Source of the DNA: JAGREO01 sp020446285
Lineage (GTDB): Bacteria; Pseudomonadota; Alphaproteobacteria; Geminicoccales; Geminicoccaceae
Length of the DNA stretch: 64,000 nt
Direction of reading: 5' to 3'
NCBI GenBank assembly: GCA_041398005.1
Contig: JAWKVP010000009.1
Location: 62,001-126,000 of the forward strand
Part shown: positions 18,015 through 27,707 of the stretch, one piece after another
Layout: the number at the start of each line of letters is the position of its first letter
Numbering within the stretch: position 1 is the first letter of the stretch
Notes under the pieces: generated by a model
What the model saw: only the letters and a program-made list of their open reading frames with translations
Database searches by the model: none
Told to the model about the DNA's origin: nothing
Program-made: the position numbers and the translations under genes

Positions 18015-19087
18015 GAACGCTCTCCCCCGGCGATGGACTGCAGGGCATCGGCGAGCGCCGACGCGGCATCGCTGCGATCGAGACCGGCTGCGGCCCTGCC
18101 CATGGAGGCGAGTCGGTCCCGGTCGCCGAGCAGTTCGGCAAGGCTCAGGGTCAGCGCCTCGCCCGTCACCTCGTCCTGACGATGCACGAGCGTCGCACCG
18201 GCACGCTCGAGGCGCTCGGCATTGGCAAGCTGGTGTCCGTCGGCGGCGTGCAGGTAGGGGATGAGGATCGACGGTCGTGCGAGCGCGAGGAGCTCGCTGA
18301 CGGTGGATGCTCCCGAACGGCCGATGACCAGCGACGCACGGCCCATGCGCTGCGGCATGTCATCGAAGAAGCCCGCGAGCTCCACCTCGAACGGCGCGCC
18401 GGCATAGGCGTCACGGACACGCTCGAGATCCTCGCCGCGGCATTGCTGGACGACGCGCAGCCGGCTCTTGATGTCCTCCGGCAGGGCCAGCACCGCCGCG
18501 GGCACGATATCGGAGAGGATGCGGGCGCCCTGGCTGCCGCCGATGACGAGCAGTTCGAGCCGTCCGTCGGTCCTCTCGCCGATCGTTCCGGCGAAGCCCG
18601 GACGTACCGGATTGCCGGTGACGATCCGGCGGGCGGTACCGGCGGGAAGGCTGTCGGTATCCTCGAAGCTCAGCGCGATGACCTTCGCGAACCGTCCGAT
18701 ATGGCGATTGGCGCGACCGAAGACGGCGTTCTGCTCATGCACCATCACCGGCACCGAACGCAGGCGCGCCGCGAATGCCGCCGGTATGGAGGCGTAGCCG
18801 CCGAAGCAGGCGACCGCGCGCGGACGAAGGTCACGCATCGCGGAAAGGCTTTCGAACAGCCCCTTCGCCAGCGAAAAGAGCGCGCCGGCGCGCCGCACCC
18901 AGCCACCGCTCGGGCTGGCCGCGTCGATCTCGCGGCGGGGCATGTCCGGGGGAAGGTAGCGCATCCCGCGCCCGTCGGTGAGGAACGTGACGCTGTCGCC
19001 CCGGCCGGCCAGCTCGCGCGCAAGGGCAAGGGCCGGAAAGACATGGCCACCGGTGCCGCCCGTGGCGACGACATACATGCTGCTCAT
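18011..19087 (-). CDS. murG: Undecaprenyl-diphospho-muramoylpentapeptide beta-N-acetylglucosaminyltransferase
   Basis: 358-residue GT-B enzyme that converts lipid I to lipid II on the inner face of the membrane. The glycine-rich loop ATGGTGGHVFPALALA opens the protein, HEQNAVFGRANR lies in the acceptor domain, and LLVIGGSQGARI and SLVIGRSGASTVSELLA form the UDP-GlcNAc site. The ATG at 19087 overlaps the ftsW stop. It is placed between ftsW and murC as in the standard dcw order. Confidence 0.98.
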   Translation of the reverse strand: MSSMYVVATGGTGGHVFPALALARELAGRGDSVTFLTDGRGMRYLPPDMPRREIDAASPSGGWVRRAGALFSLAKGLFESLSAMRDLRPRAVACFGGYASIPAAFAARLRSVPVMVHEQNAVFGRANRHIGRFAKVIALSFEDTDSLPAGTARRIVTGNPVRPGFAGTIGERTDGRLELLVIGGSQGARILSDIVPAAVLALPEDIKSRLRVVQQCRGEDLERVRDAYAGAPFEVELAGFFDDMPQRMGRASLVIGRSGASTVSELLALARPSILIPYLHAADGHQLANAERLERAGATLVHRQDEVTGEALTLSLAELLGDRDRLASMGRAAAGLDRSDAASALADALQSIAGGERS

Positions 19088-20196
19088 GCCCCGCCTCCAA
19101 GGCGCACGCCGCGCCGGGTGAGAGCGAGGAGCATGCCAAGGCCGACGCCGAGTGCGAGCATCGACGAACCGCCATAGGAGATCAGCGGCAGGGTCATGCC
19201 CTTGGTCGGCATGAGATTGAGATTCACCGCCATGTTGATGACCGCCTGCAGTCCGAGTTCGGCGGCAAGGCCGAAGGCCGCGAGCTGCACGAAGCGGTCA
19301 TTGTTCTGCTGGATGCGATGCAGCGCCTTGAGCACGACCACGGCGAAGACAAAGACGATGAGCAGGCAGAAGAGGATGCCGAACTCCTCGGCGGCGGTGA
19401 CGAAGACGAAATCCGAATGCGCCTCGGGCAGCGAATACTTGACCACGCCCTCGCCCGGCCCGCGTCCGAAGAGACCACCCGACGACAGCGCGCGCATGGC
19501 CATGCCGATCTGGTCATATTCGGCAACGGGACCGAAGAAGACATCGAAGCGCTCGCGCACATGCGGCAGGAAGGTGTAGGCGCCATAGAGGCCGACGATG
19601 CCCGTGGTGAGCACGAGCCCCACCAGATACCAGCTCAGTCCGGCGACGAAGAGCTGGGCGCAGAAGATCAGCGTCACGACCGCGGCCATGCCGACATCGG
19701 GCTGCATGAGCAGAATGCAGACCGACAGTCCGACAAAGATGCCTGCCGGCAGGGCACCGCTCATGCCCTCGGCCCGGGCGAGCAGCCAGCCACCGATCAC
19801 GGCGAGCGACGGCTTGAGGAATTCGCTCGGCTGGAGCTGCATGCCGAACATGCGCAGCCAGCGCTGCGAGCCCTTGACCTCCTCGGCAAAGAAGAGGGTC
19901 GCGAGCGTGAGCATGCCGAAGACAGCGAGACAGATCCAGGCGATCCTGAGCACGCCGCGCGGGCCGAACAGCGACATGAGGAAGAGCAGCGTCATCGATG
20001 CTGCCAGCATGGTCGCATGCTTGACGATGAAATGGGTCTCGGCGAAGTCGAGGCGGGAGGCCATCGGCGGACTGGCGGCGAACACCATGAACACGCCGAG
20101 CATGGCCAGCACGAGGATGCCGCCCAGCATGAAATGGTCGACGGTCCACCACCAGCGGCCGACGAAGGTACGGTCATGACGGGCAAACGGTGTCAT
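19084..20196 (-). CDS. ftsW: Septal SEDS glycosyltransferase FtsW
   Basis: 370-residue polytopic membrane protein of the SEDS family that polymerises lipid II at the septum together with FtsI. About ten hydrophobic spans can be followed. The SEDS signature MQLQPSEFLKPSLAVIGGWLLA and the C-terminal FGLAAELGLQAVINMAVNLNLMPTKGMTLPLISYGGSSM block are intact. The latter is the most conserved SEDS segment. It overlaps murD and murG by 4 bases each. Confidence 0.97.
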   Translation of the reverse strand: MTPFARHDRTFVGRWWWTVDHFMLGGILVLAMLGVFMVFAASPPMASRLDFAETHFIVKHATMLAASMTLLFLMSLFGPRGVLRIAWICLAVFGMLTLATLFFAEEVKGSQRWLRMFGMQLQPSEFLKPSLAVIGGWLLARAEGMSGALPAGIFVGLSVCILLMQPDVGMAAVVTLIFCAQLFVAGLSWYLVGLVLTTGIVGLYGAYTFLPHVRERFDVFFGPVAEYDQIGMAMRALSSGGLFGRGPGEGVVKYSLPEAHSDFVFVTAAEEFGILFCLLIVFVFAVVVLKALHRIQQNNDRFVQLAAFGLAAELGLQAVINMAVNLNLMPTKGMTLPLISYGGSSMLALGVGLGMLLALTRRGVRLGGGA

Positions 20197-21593
20197 GCGG
20201 CACCTCCGACAAGTCCGGGGGACGCGTTCGCCACCATCTTCCGCGCGATCTCGCGGAAACGGTCGCCACGTTCCTCGTAGCTCGAGAACTGGTCGAAGGA
20301 GGCACAGGCCGGAGACAGGAGAACCGTGGCCTCCCCGTCGGTGAATGTCCTTGCATCCGCGAACGCCACCCGCATCGCGGCGGCCATGTCCGCATGCAGG
20401 CTGAAGGGCACCCTGCCCGCGAGAGCCGATGCGAGCTCCGCTGCGGCCTCACCGATCAGGTAGGCATGACGGACCTCGCCCAGAAACGGCAGCACATCGG
20501 CGAAGCCACCCGGCTTCGGCTTGCCGCCGGCGATCCAGAAGATGTTCGGATAGGTCGAGAGGCTGCGGGTCGCCGACACCGGATTGGTCGCCTTGCTGTC
20601 ATTGATGAAGCGGACATGGCCGAAACCCGCCACCTCCTCCGCGCGGTGCGGCAGGCTGCGAAAACCGAGCAGCCCCTTGCGGATGGCGGAGCTGTCGTCG
20701 ACGCCGAGTGCGCCGAGCACGAGCGTCGCGGCGGCGGCATTGTCGACATTGTGCGCACCGCGAAGCGATGGCAGATCCGAAAGATCGTGCGCGCCGCCGC
20801 CCGCACAGGCGAGCCGTTCGCCCTCGATCCGGCAATCGACGCCGTTACTGCGACCGAAGGTGCGAAGGCCCATGCGGCCATCGAGCGTTGCGGCGACCTC
20901 GCGACTCGGTTCGTCATCGGTGCAGACAATGGCGAGATCCTCGTCTCCCATGCTGGCAAAGATGCGCGACTTGGCATGCACATAGCCGGCGAGATCGCCG
21001 TGGCGGTCGAGATGGTCGGGCGTGAGGTTCATCCAGACGGCGATGTCCGGCCGCAGGGTTTCGCAGAGATCGAGCTGGAACGAGGAGAGTTCGAACACGA
21101 AGATCGTGGGTGTCGCCCCCACCTTCAGTTCGAACACCGGCAGGCCGATATTGCCGCCGATCGCCGTCCGCCGGCCGGCCGAAAGCAGGAGATGGTGAAC
21201 AAGCGCCGTGGTCGTCGACTTGCCGTTGGTGCCGGTGATCGCGACGAGGCTGTGACCGAGCCGGCGAAGCGGCCGCGCGAACAGGTCGATGTCGCAGGTA
21301 ACCGGCACGCCCGCCTCGCGTGCGGCGCTCACCACCGGATGCGGTGCCGGATGGGTCAGCGGAATGCCCGGACTGGCGACGACGAGATCGAGATCCGCCA
21401 CGTCTCCGAGCCGCCCGATGGTCATGCCCTTGAGCGACAGCCCGTCCATGACCTCCATGCGGTCGTCGAAGACACTGACCCGCGCACCGTTGTCGACGAG
21501 CGCGCGCGCGACCGCACGGCCGCTTCGCGCCATGCCCAGCACGCCGACGGAACGGCCCTGCAGATGTTCGAGCGCCTTCATGACCTCTCCCAT
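20193..21593 (-). CDS. murD: UDP-N-acetylmuramoylalanine--D-glutamate ligase
   Basis: 466-residue Mur ligase that adds D-glutamate. The N-terminal SVGVLGMARSGRA is a MurD-type UDP site, AITGTNGKSTTTALVHH is the ATP loop, and VRFINDSKATNP is the lysine-bearing block. Two starts are possible: the ATG at 21593 (which touches the mraY stop) or the one at 21581, which has a GGGAG motif five bases ahead and gives the more typical start MKALEHLQGR. I cannot decide between them. Confidence 0.96.
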   Translation of the reverse strand: MGEVMKALEHLQGRSVGVLGMARSGRAVARALVDNGARVSVFDDRMEVMDGLSLKGMTIGRLGDVADLDLVVASPGIPLTHPAPHPVVSAAREAGVPVTCDIDLFARPLRRLGHSLVAITGTNGKSTTTALVHHLLLSAGRRTAIGGNIGLPVFELKVGATPTIFVFELSSFQLDLCETLRPDIAVWMNLTPDHLDRHGDLAGYVHAKSRIFASMGDEDLAIVCTDDEPSREVAATLDGRMGLRTFGRSNGVDCRIEGERLACAGGGAHDLSDLPSLRGAHNVDNAAAATLVLGALGVDDSSAIRKGLLGFRSLPHRAEEVAGFGHVRFINDSKATNPVSATRSLSTYPNIFWIAGGKPKPGGFADVLPFLGEVRHAYLIGEAAAELASALAGRVPFSLHADMAAAMRVAFADARTFTDGEATVLLSPACASFDQFSSYEERGDRFREIARKMVANASPGLVGGAA

Positions 21594-22681
21594 CAGCGCA
21601 GCTTCAGCGTGGAAAGGCCGATCAGCGCCAGAATCGAGGCGATGATCCAGAAGCGGATGACGATGGTCGGTTCCTTCCAGCCCTTCTTCTCGAAATGATG
21701 ATGCAGCGGCGCCATGCGGAAGACGCGCTTGCCGGTGAGCTTGAACGAGGCAACCTGGACGATCACCGAAACGGCCTCGAGCACGAACAGGCCGCCGACG
21801 ATCGCAAGCACCAGTTCATGCTTGGTGACGACGGCGACGGAACCGAGCGCGCCACCCATGCCGAGCGAGCCCGTATCGCCCATGAACACCATGGCCGGTG
21901 GCGCATTGAACCAGAGAAAACCGAGCGAGGCGCCGACCATGGCACCGCAGAAGACCGTGAGTTCACCGGCACCGGCGACATAGGGAATGCCGAGATAGCC
22001 CGAGAAGATCACATTGCCGCTGAGATAGGCGATGAGCGCGAAGCAGCCGGCGGCGATCATCACCGGAACGATGGCAAGCCCGTCGAGACCGTCGGTGAGA
22101 TTGACCGCATTCGATGCGCCCACCATCACGAAGGCGGCGAAGACCGGAAACAGGAAGCCGAGTGCGATGACCAGATCCTTGAAGATCGGCACCGCCAGCG
22201 CGTCGCGCAGCGGCTCGCCGGTCAGGAGCATGGCGGCGATCGCGGCGATGATGGCGATCGCGGTCTGCAGCAGCAGTTTGATGCGGCCGGCGAGCCCCCT
22301 CGAGGAGCGCCGGGTGAGCTTGTAATAGTCGTCCATGAAGCCGATGCCGCCATAGCCGAGCGTCACCAGAAGGACGATCCAGACGAAGCCGTTGGAAAGA
22401 TCGGCCCAGAGCAGGGTGGCGATCCCGAGAGCCAGCAGGATGAGAACCCCGCCCATGGTCGGCGTGCCCTTCTTCGTCAGAAGGTGCGATTCCGGACCGT
22501 CCTCGCGGATCGGCTGGCCCTCGCGCTGTTTCGCCCGCAGGCGGCGGATGACATACGGGCCGATCAGGAAGCTGATGAAGAGCGCGGTCATCACCGCTCC
22601 GCCGGTGCGGAAGGTGATGTAGCGAAAGACATTGAAGAAGCCGAAATCCCCGGCGAACGGGAAGAGGAGATGGTACAGCAT
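21593..22681 (-). CDS. mraY: Phospho-N-acetylmuramoyl-pentapeptide transferase
   Basis: 362 residues, ten membrane spans. It attaches the muramyl-pentapeptide to undecaprenyl phosphate to make lipid I. The start at 22681 (MLYHLLFPFAGDFGFFNVFRY) is the canonical MraY opening; the longer in-frame reading extends into murF. Catalytic motifs are ESHLLTKKGTPTMGG, the Asp pair in GFMDDYYKL, NAVNLTDGLDGLA, and FMGDTGSLGMGG. The C-terminal MAPLHHHFEKKGW is also standard. Five bases separate it from murF. Confidence 0.98.
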   Translation of the reverse strand: MLYHLLFPFAGDFGFFNVFRYITFRTGGAVMTALFISFLIGPYVIRRLRAKQREGQPIREDGPESHLLTKKGTPTMGGVLILLALGIATLLWADLSNGFVWIVLLVTLGYGGIGFMDDYYKLTRRSSRGLAGRIKLLLQTAIAIIAAIAAMLLTGEPLRDALAVPIFKDLVIALGFLFPVFAAFVMVGASNAVNLTDGLDGLAIVPVMIAAGCFALIAYLSGNVIFSGYLGIPYVAGAGELTVFCGAMVGASLGFLWFNAPPAMVFMGDTGSLGMGGALGSVAVVTKHELVLAIVGGLFVLEAVSVIVQVASFKLTGKRVFRMAPLHHHFEKKGWKEPTIVIRFWIIASILALIGLSTLKLR

Positions 22682-22686
22682 GGCCG

Positions 22687-24099
22687 TCAGACCTCCTCTT
22701 CGGCGTTTGTCGTCACGCCATGCCCGAGACCGCGCAGCGCATCGACGACGACCTGCATGCGGCTGCCGAGCGAGCCTTTCACCAGAACCGTGTCTCCGTC
22801 CCTGAGCCGGCTTTCGAGTTCGCCGGCGAGCGTTGCCGAATCGGGCGCATGGTGGCATTCGACGCGCGAGCCCACGGCCTCGGCGAGTGCTGCGGTCATG
22901 GGACCGGCGAGAAGCAGGAGACCGACGCCGGCATCCTCGAGGACTTCCGCCAGATCGGCGTGCATGCGTTCGCTCCCGGATCCCAGTTCCAGCATGTCGC
23001 CGAGAATGGCGACCCGTCGTCCCCGCTGTACCGCCAGAACCTCGATGGCGGCGCGCATCGACACCGGATTGGCGTTGTAGCTTTCGTCGATGAGCGCGAT
23101 CCGGCCACCATCGGCAAGCCGGACCGTCTCCCGCCGCCCCCGACCGGCGACCGGTTCGAGACCCGCCAGATCGTCGAGGATCGCATCCACCGGCAGTTCC
23201 AGCGCGAAGGCGGCGGCGATCAGTCCAAGACTGTTGATGACCCAGTGATGGCCCGCAATGCCCACTTCATAGTCGAACTTGCGGCTGTCGAGACGGGCAT
23301 GGACGCGGCTGCGGTCGTCGAGCAGTTCGCAGTCGATCAGCTGCGCACGCGCACCCTTCGCGCTGCCATAACCGATGACCGCCGCCCTTGCGGCCCGCGC
23401 GTGTTCGAAGAGAATCTCCGCACCCGGCGCATCCGCATTGATGACCGCGACCCTGTCGCCTTCGAGGCTCTCGAAGATCTCCGACTTGGCGCGGGCGATG
23501 TCGTCGAGCGAGGCGAAGAATTCCATGTGCGCGGGTGCTATCGCCGTCACGACCGCGACATGCGGGCGAACCTGGGCCGTGAGTGCACGGATCTCGCCGG
23601 GCCGGTTCATGCCCATCTCGTAGATCCCGAAGCGCGCCGCCGGCGGCATGTTGGCGAGGCTGAGCGGCACGCCCCAGTGATTGTTGTAGCTGCGGTCGCT
23701 CGCATGGGTCTCGCCGAAGCGCGCGCAGATACGGGCCAGCGCCGCCTTGAACCCGGTCTTGCCGACACTCCCGGTGACACCGACGATCCGCGCCCGGCTG
23801 CGCTCGCGGGCGAATGCGCCGAGCCCCTCGAGCGCCGTCATGCAGTCCTCGACGAGAAGCAGTGGCGCATCTTCGGGAACATCTTCCGGACGCGCCGTCA
23901 CCACCGCGGCGGTTGCACCTTTCTTCAGGGCATCGGCGACGAATTCATGACCATCGCGCGCCGCCCTGAGGGCGACGAAGAGGTCCCCCTCGCCGGCGGT
24001 GCGGCTGTCGATGGAGACATGGCTCGCCTGCCAGAAGCGCCGGCTGCGACCGGCGGTTGCCGAGGCTGCATCGACGGCGGTCCACAGCGGTCCGGTCAT
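22687..24099 (-). CDS. murF: UDP-N-acetylmuramoyl-tripeptide--D-alanyl-D-alanine ligase
   Basis: 470-residue Mur ligase that completes the pentapeptide with the product of Ddl. DSRTAGEGDLFVALRAARDGHEF is the N-terminal UDP-binding block, and NNHWGVPLSLA and YEMGMNRPGEI are MurF-specific. The ATP loop reads GSVGKTGFK, with glycine in place of the second threonine of the common GKTT. DESYNANPVSM is the typical C-terminal block. It overlaps murE by 4 bases and is followed immediately by mraY. Confidence 0.96.
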   Translation of the reverse strand: MTGPLWTAVDAASATAGRSRRFWQASHVSIDSRTAGEGDLFVALRAARDGHEFVADALKKGATAAVVTARPEDVPEDAPLLLVEDCMTALEGLGAFARERSRARIVGVTGSVGKTGFKAALARICARFGETHASDRSYNNHWGVPLSLANMPPAARFGIYEMGMNRPGEIRALTAQVRPHVAVVTAIAPAHMEFFASLDDIARAKSEIFESLEGDRVAVINADAPGAEILFEHARAARAAVIGYGSAKGARAQLIDCELLDDRSRVHARLDSRKFDYEVGIAGHHWVINSLGLIAAAFALELPVDAILDDLAGLEPVAGRGRRETVRLADGGRIALIDESYNANPVSMRAAIEVLAVQRGRRVAILGDMLELGSGSERMHADLAEVLEDAGVGLLLLAGPMTAALAEAVGSRVECHHAPDSATLAGELESRLRDGDTVLVKGSLGSRMQVVVDALRGLGHGVTTNAEEEV

Positions 24100-25559
24100 G
24101 CGTCGCCTCCCGATTCCCGGAGTGCCTTCTTCAGCTCCACGGCATCATTGAAGGGAAATGTCTGGTCGCCGACGAGCTGGCCGGACTCGTGCCCCTTGCC
24201 GGCCACGACCAGCACATCGCCCGGCTCGAGCGCCGCGAATGCCGCACGGATGGCCCGGGCCCGGTCACCGATCTCGACTGTCTTGCCGGAATCGGTCGCG
24301 GCGAGGATCTCGCGGCGGATCCTTGCCGGATCCTCGCTGCGCGGATTGTCGTCGGTGACATAGGCGAGATCGGCGAGCCGGCACGCGATCTCACCCATGA
24401 GAGGCCGCTTGCCGGCATCGCGGTCGCCGCCGCATCCGAACACCACATGCAGCCGGCCGGCCGTGTGCGGACGAAGCGCCGCCAGCGCCTTTTCCAGCGC
24501 ATCCGGCGTATGCGCGAAATCGACGAATGCGGGCGCCCCGCAGGAATGGGTGACCACATGCTCCATCCGGCCGGGGGCCGGACGCAGGCTGCCCAGCTGA
24601 TCGAGCGCGCCGGCAAGAGGGGCGCCGCCGGCCACCGCGAGGCCGAGTGCCGCCAGCATGTTGGATGCCTGGAACCGGCCAACGAGCGGCGTCTCGACGA
24701 CATGACGATCCCCGTCGATCTCGAACTCGATCGCCTGCCCGATCGCCTCGGGGCGAATATCGACAATGCGGTAACATTTCGCCTGCCGACCATAATCGAT
24801 CATCGCGATCCCGCGTCCTTCGACAATCGCGCGAAGCTGGCCGAACTCCGGTATGTCCGCATTGAGGATGGCGACACCATCGTCGCCGAGCAGCTCGGCG
24901 AACATGCGGCTCTTGGCCTTGAAATAGGCTTCGTAGCTGCCGTGATAGTCGTAGTGATCGCGGCTGATATTGGTGAAGGCGGCGGCACTGAAGGCGATGG
25001 CGTCGAGGCGGAACTGGTCGAGGCCATGACTGGATGCCTCGAGCGCCAGATGATCGACGCCGGAGGCGGCCATCTGCGAGCACAGGCGGTGCAGCAGCAC
25101 CGGATCGGGCGTGGTGAGCTGGGTTTGCGGCCAGCGGCCCTCGCCCTCGACGCCGAGCGTGCCGAGACTGGCGGCGCGCATGCCGAGCCGGTCCCAGATC
25201 TGCCGGCAGAAACTCGCCACCGAGGTCTTGCCGTTGGTACCGGTCACGCCGACGGTGACACGCGGCTGTCCCGGGGTCATGCGCGCAGCCATGAGCGACA
25301 GCCGCAATCGCGGATTGTCGTCGATGACGACGGGAATAGCCGTGGCGAACACGCTTGCCGAGGGTGCGCCGAGAATGGCCACCGCACCTCTCGCGATCGC
25401 ATCGGGAATGAAGATGTGGCCATCCGCCCGGCTGCCGTTGATCGCGGCATAGAGGTCGCCCGGACGCAGTTTCCTCGTATCGAAACAGAGCCCGGTGATC
25501 TCGGTCTCGCCACTGCCGATCAGCTCGACACCGCTATCGAGCAAGGCTGACAGCTTCAT
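24096..25559 (-). CDS. murE: UDP-N-acetylmuramoylalanyl-D-glutamate--2,6-diaminopimelate ligase
   Basis: 487-residue Mur ligase that adds the third stem residue. The ATP loop is VTGTNGKTSVASF. The motif TDDNPRSEDP near the C-terminus is the DNPR sequence that selects meso-diaminopimelate rather than lysine, which fits a Gram-negative wall. LEASSHGLDQFRL and FVDFAHTPDALEKAL are also family blocks. The 5' end overlaps the 3' end of ftsI by 26 bases and its 3' end overlaps murF by 4. Confidence 0.98.
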   Translation of the reverse strand: MKLSALLDSGVELIGSGETEITGLCFDTRKLRPGDLYAAINGSRADGHIFIPDAIARGAVAILGAPSASVFATAIPVVIDDNPRLRLSLMAARMTPGQPRVTVGVTGTNGKTSVASFCRQIWDRLGMRAASLGTLGVEGEGRWPQTQLTTPDPVLLHRLCSQMAASGVDHLALEASSHGLDQFRLDAIAFSAAAFTNISRDHYDYHGSYEAYFKAKSRMFAELLGDDGVAILNADIPEFGQLRAIVEGRGIAMIDYGRQAKCYRIVDIRPEAIGQAIEFEIDGDRHVVETPLVGRFQASNMLAALGLAVAGGAPLAGALDQLGSLRPAPGRMEHVVTHSCGAPAFVDFAHTPDALEKALAALRPHTAGRLHVVFGCGGDRDAGKRPLMGEIACRLADLAYVTDDNPRSEDPARIRREILAATDSGKTVEIGDRARAIRAAFAALEPGDVLVVAGKGHESGQLVGDQTFPFNDAVELKKALRESGGDA

Positions 25560-27321
25560 AGCCTTCCTCCTCGCGACGGGTGCGACCGTTGATGGTCGGT
25601 TGGACCTTCAGGCGGCGTTCGAGCTCCATGGCGATTTCGGGATCGGTGGGGGCGATGCCCATGACCGGCCCGAGGCGGTCGATGATCCGGCGAACCGCCG
25701 GTGCCGCTGTCCAGCCGCCATAGCGATAACCGAGCGTGTCATCATTGCCCTGCGGCTCGTCGAGCGAGACCATCACCACATAGCGCGGATCGTGCACCGG
25801 GAACGTCCCGACGAACGACGCGATGACGGCTCCGGGCTTGTAGCCGCGCTGGTTCTCGAACGGCTTGTCGGCCGTGCCGGTCTTGCCGCCGACGAGATAT
25901 CCGGCGGTGCGCGCATGCGTGCCCGTGCCATGCTCGACCGTGAGCCACATGAGCCAGCGAAGGTCACGCGCGGTCTTCTCGGAAATCAGCCGCACGCCGT
26001 CGACAGGATCCGCGGCACCGCCATCACCGGCCGTCGCCACATTCACGACATCCGTTCCGACGTCCACCGCAGCATCTTCGCGCCGGACCATTTGCGAGCG
26101 CCGGAACACGCCGTCGCCGACCAGTGCTGCCACCGCCTCGGCGAACTGCAGGGGTGCCACCGCGATGCCGTGACCGTAGGAAACCGTTGCCGATGTGATC
26201 GGCGGCCAGCGGGCGGGAACGAGCGGCTGGCGTGTCTCGGGGATTGACAGGTCCGGACGGTCGAGCAGCCCGAGACTCTTCAGGAAGGGAATCTGCACAT
26301 CCGGCCCGCCGGCGGCCTCGGCCATCTGTGCGGTGCCGATATTGGACGAGAAGGCGAACACCTCGGGCACGCTCAGCACCCGCCACTTGCCGTGATCGTC
26401 GCGGATCCGGTGACCATTGACGACCAGCGGTTCACTGGCATCGAAATGGCTCGCCATCGTCACCCGGCCGCCTTCCAGAGCCATGGCCGTGGTGACGATC
26501 TTGAACATCGAGCCGAGCTCGTAGACGCTGCCGGTGCAGCGGTTCATGCGCGCGTCGGCGGGCGCCATCTCCGGGTGGTTGGGATCGAAATCGGGCAGGC
26601 TGACGAGCGAGACGACCTCGCGACTGCGGACATCGACGACGAGCGCGCAACCGCCGAGCGCGGAATAGTCGTGAACGGCACCGGCGAGCGCGTCATGCAC
26701 GGCCTGCTGGGCGCGGATGTCGAGCGCCAGACGCAGATCGTCATGGCCATCCTCGATGCCGCCCACAAGCTTGTCCTGCAGGCCGAACTCGATTCCGGCG
26801 AGCCCCTGATTGTCGATGTCGACAAAGCCGAGAACGTGGCTGGCGAGCCGGCCGCGGGGATAGACGCGCATCTCGCTGTCGATGAAGGTGACACCCGGCA
26901 GGCCCAGATCCTGGACGACCTTCTGTTCGCGCGGCGAGATGTGGCGCTTGACCCAGGTGAAGCGGCCGCCACGTTCGAACCGGCGCAGGAGGTCGGCGGA
27001 ATCGATGTCTCCGAGCGCATTCGCGAGGGCCATGGCGGTGCGCCGGCTGTCGATCACCCGCGCCGGATCGGCCACCACCGAAAGCGTGACGATGTTGGTG
27101 GCGAGCAGTTCGCCGTTGCGGTCGCGGATATCGGCCCGTCGCGGGTCGGGTGCATCCGCGCCCATGACCGATGCGTGCCGCGCATTGCCGTTCCCGCGGG
27201 TCGCAAGATCGACGAGGCGGATGCCGAGCGAAAGGAAGGCGACGACGAAGAGCGCCGCCACGATGCTTATGCGCAGATGCGCCGGATTCTTTCTCGGGGA
27301 ACGGGGATCGAACGCGATCAT
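25534..27321 (-). CDS. ftsI: Septal peptidoglycan transpeptidase (class B PBP) FtsI
   Basis: 595 residues. It has a short cytoplasmic tail, one N-terminal membrane span (about residues 17-36), a pedestal domain and a C-terminal transpeptidase domain. The three penicillin-binding motifs are the SxxK serine at S271 (SMFK), SSN at 325-327 and KTGT from K480. FtsI crosslinks septal peptidoglycan in complex with FtsW. It overlaps ftsL by 4 bases and murE by 26. The first motif is preceded by ELG rather than the more usual PG, a small deviation. Confidence 0.96.
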   Translation of the reverse strand: MIAFDPRSPRKNPAHLRISIVAALFVVAFLSLGIRLVDLATRGNGNARHASVMGADAPDPRRADIRDRNGELLATNIVTLSVVADPARVIDSRRTAMALANALGDIDSADLLRRFERGGRFTWVKRHISPREQKVVQDLGLPGVTFIDSEMRVYPRGRLASHVLGFVDIDNQGLAGIEFGLQDKLVGGIEDGHDDLRLALDIRAQQAVHDALAGAVHDYSALGGCALVVDVRSREVVSLVSLPDFDPNHPEMAPADARMNRCTGSVYELGSMFKIVTTAMALEGGRVTMASHFDASEPLVVNGHRIRDDHGKWRVLSVPEVFAFSSNIGTAQMAEAAGGPDVQIPFLKSLGLLDRPDLSIPETRQPLVPARWPPITSATVSYGHGIAVAPLQFAEAVAALVGDGVFRRSQMVRREDAAVDVGTDVVNVATAGDGGAADPVDGVRLISEKTARDLRWLMWLTVEHGTGTHARTAGYLVGGKTGTADKPFENQRGYKPGAVIASFVGTFPVHDPRYVVMVSLDEPQGNDDTLGYRYGGWTAAPAVRRIIDRLGPVMGIAPTDPEIAMELERRLKVQPTINGRTRREEEGYEAVSLAR

Positions 27322-27707
27322 TGCGGGCCTCCCTCGTGATCGAGGCGGAAGCGGTAGATCGGCTTGGCGAGAAACGCGGCCTCGCCTCCGGATGGCAAGA
27401 CGAAGGGAATGCTGTCACGGCTGAGTTCGAGTTGCCGCATCCGCCCGATCTGCTCGATATCGATGATCCGCCCGGCCGAGGCCGGAACCATGTCCAGCAC
27501 CGACGCCTGCCTGCCCAGCCTCTCGGGACGGGTCAGATACGCCCAGTCCGCTTCCAGCGTGGCGATCTCCCAGCGCGTCTCCTCGATGTCGGCATCGAGG
27601 CGGGCGAGCTCCGCGCCGAGGCGCACGACCGAGTATTTCAGGTGGAACACGCCGGCTGCGACCAGCACGGTGAACAGCAGCAGGACGGCGATCTGTCGGG
27701 TCATCAT
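27318..27707 (-). CDS. ftsL: Cell division protein FtsL
   Basis: 129 residues: a very short N-terminal tail (MMTR), one hydrophobic span (IAVLLLFTVLVAAGVFHLKY), then a heptad-like stretch VVRLGAELARLDADIEETRWEIATLEADWAYLTRP consistent with a coiled coil. This is the architecture of FtsL, which pairs with FtsB and activates FtsW/FtsI. Sequence conservation in this family is low. The call rests on topology, size and its position between rsmH and ftsI, with 4-base overlaps on both sides. Confidence 0.88.
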   Translation of the reverse strand: MMTRQIAVLLLFTVLVAAGVFHLKYSVVRLGAELARLDADIEETRWEIATLEADWAYLTRPERLGRQASVLDMVPASAGRIIDIEQIGRMRQLELSRDSIPFVLPSGGEAAFLAKPIYRFRLDHEGGPQ

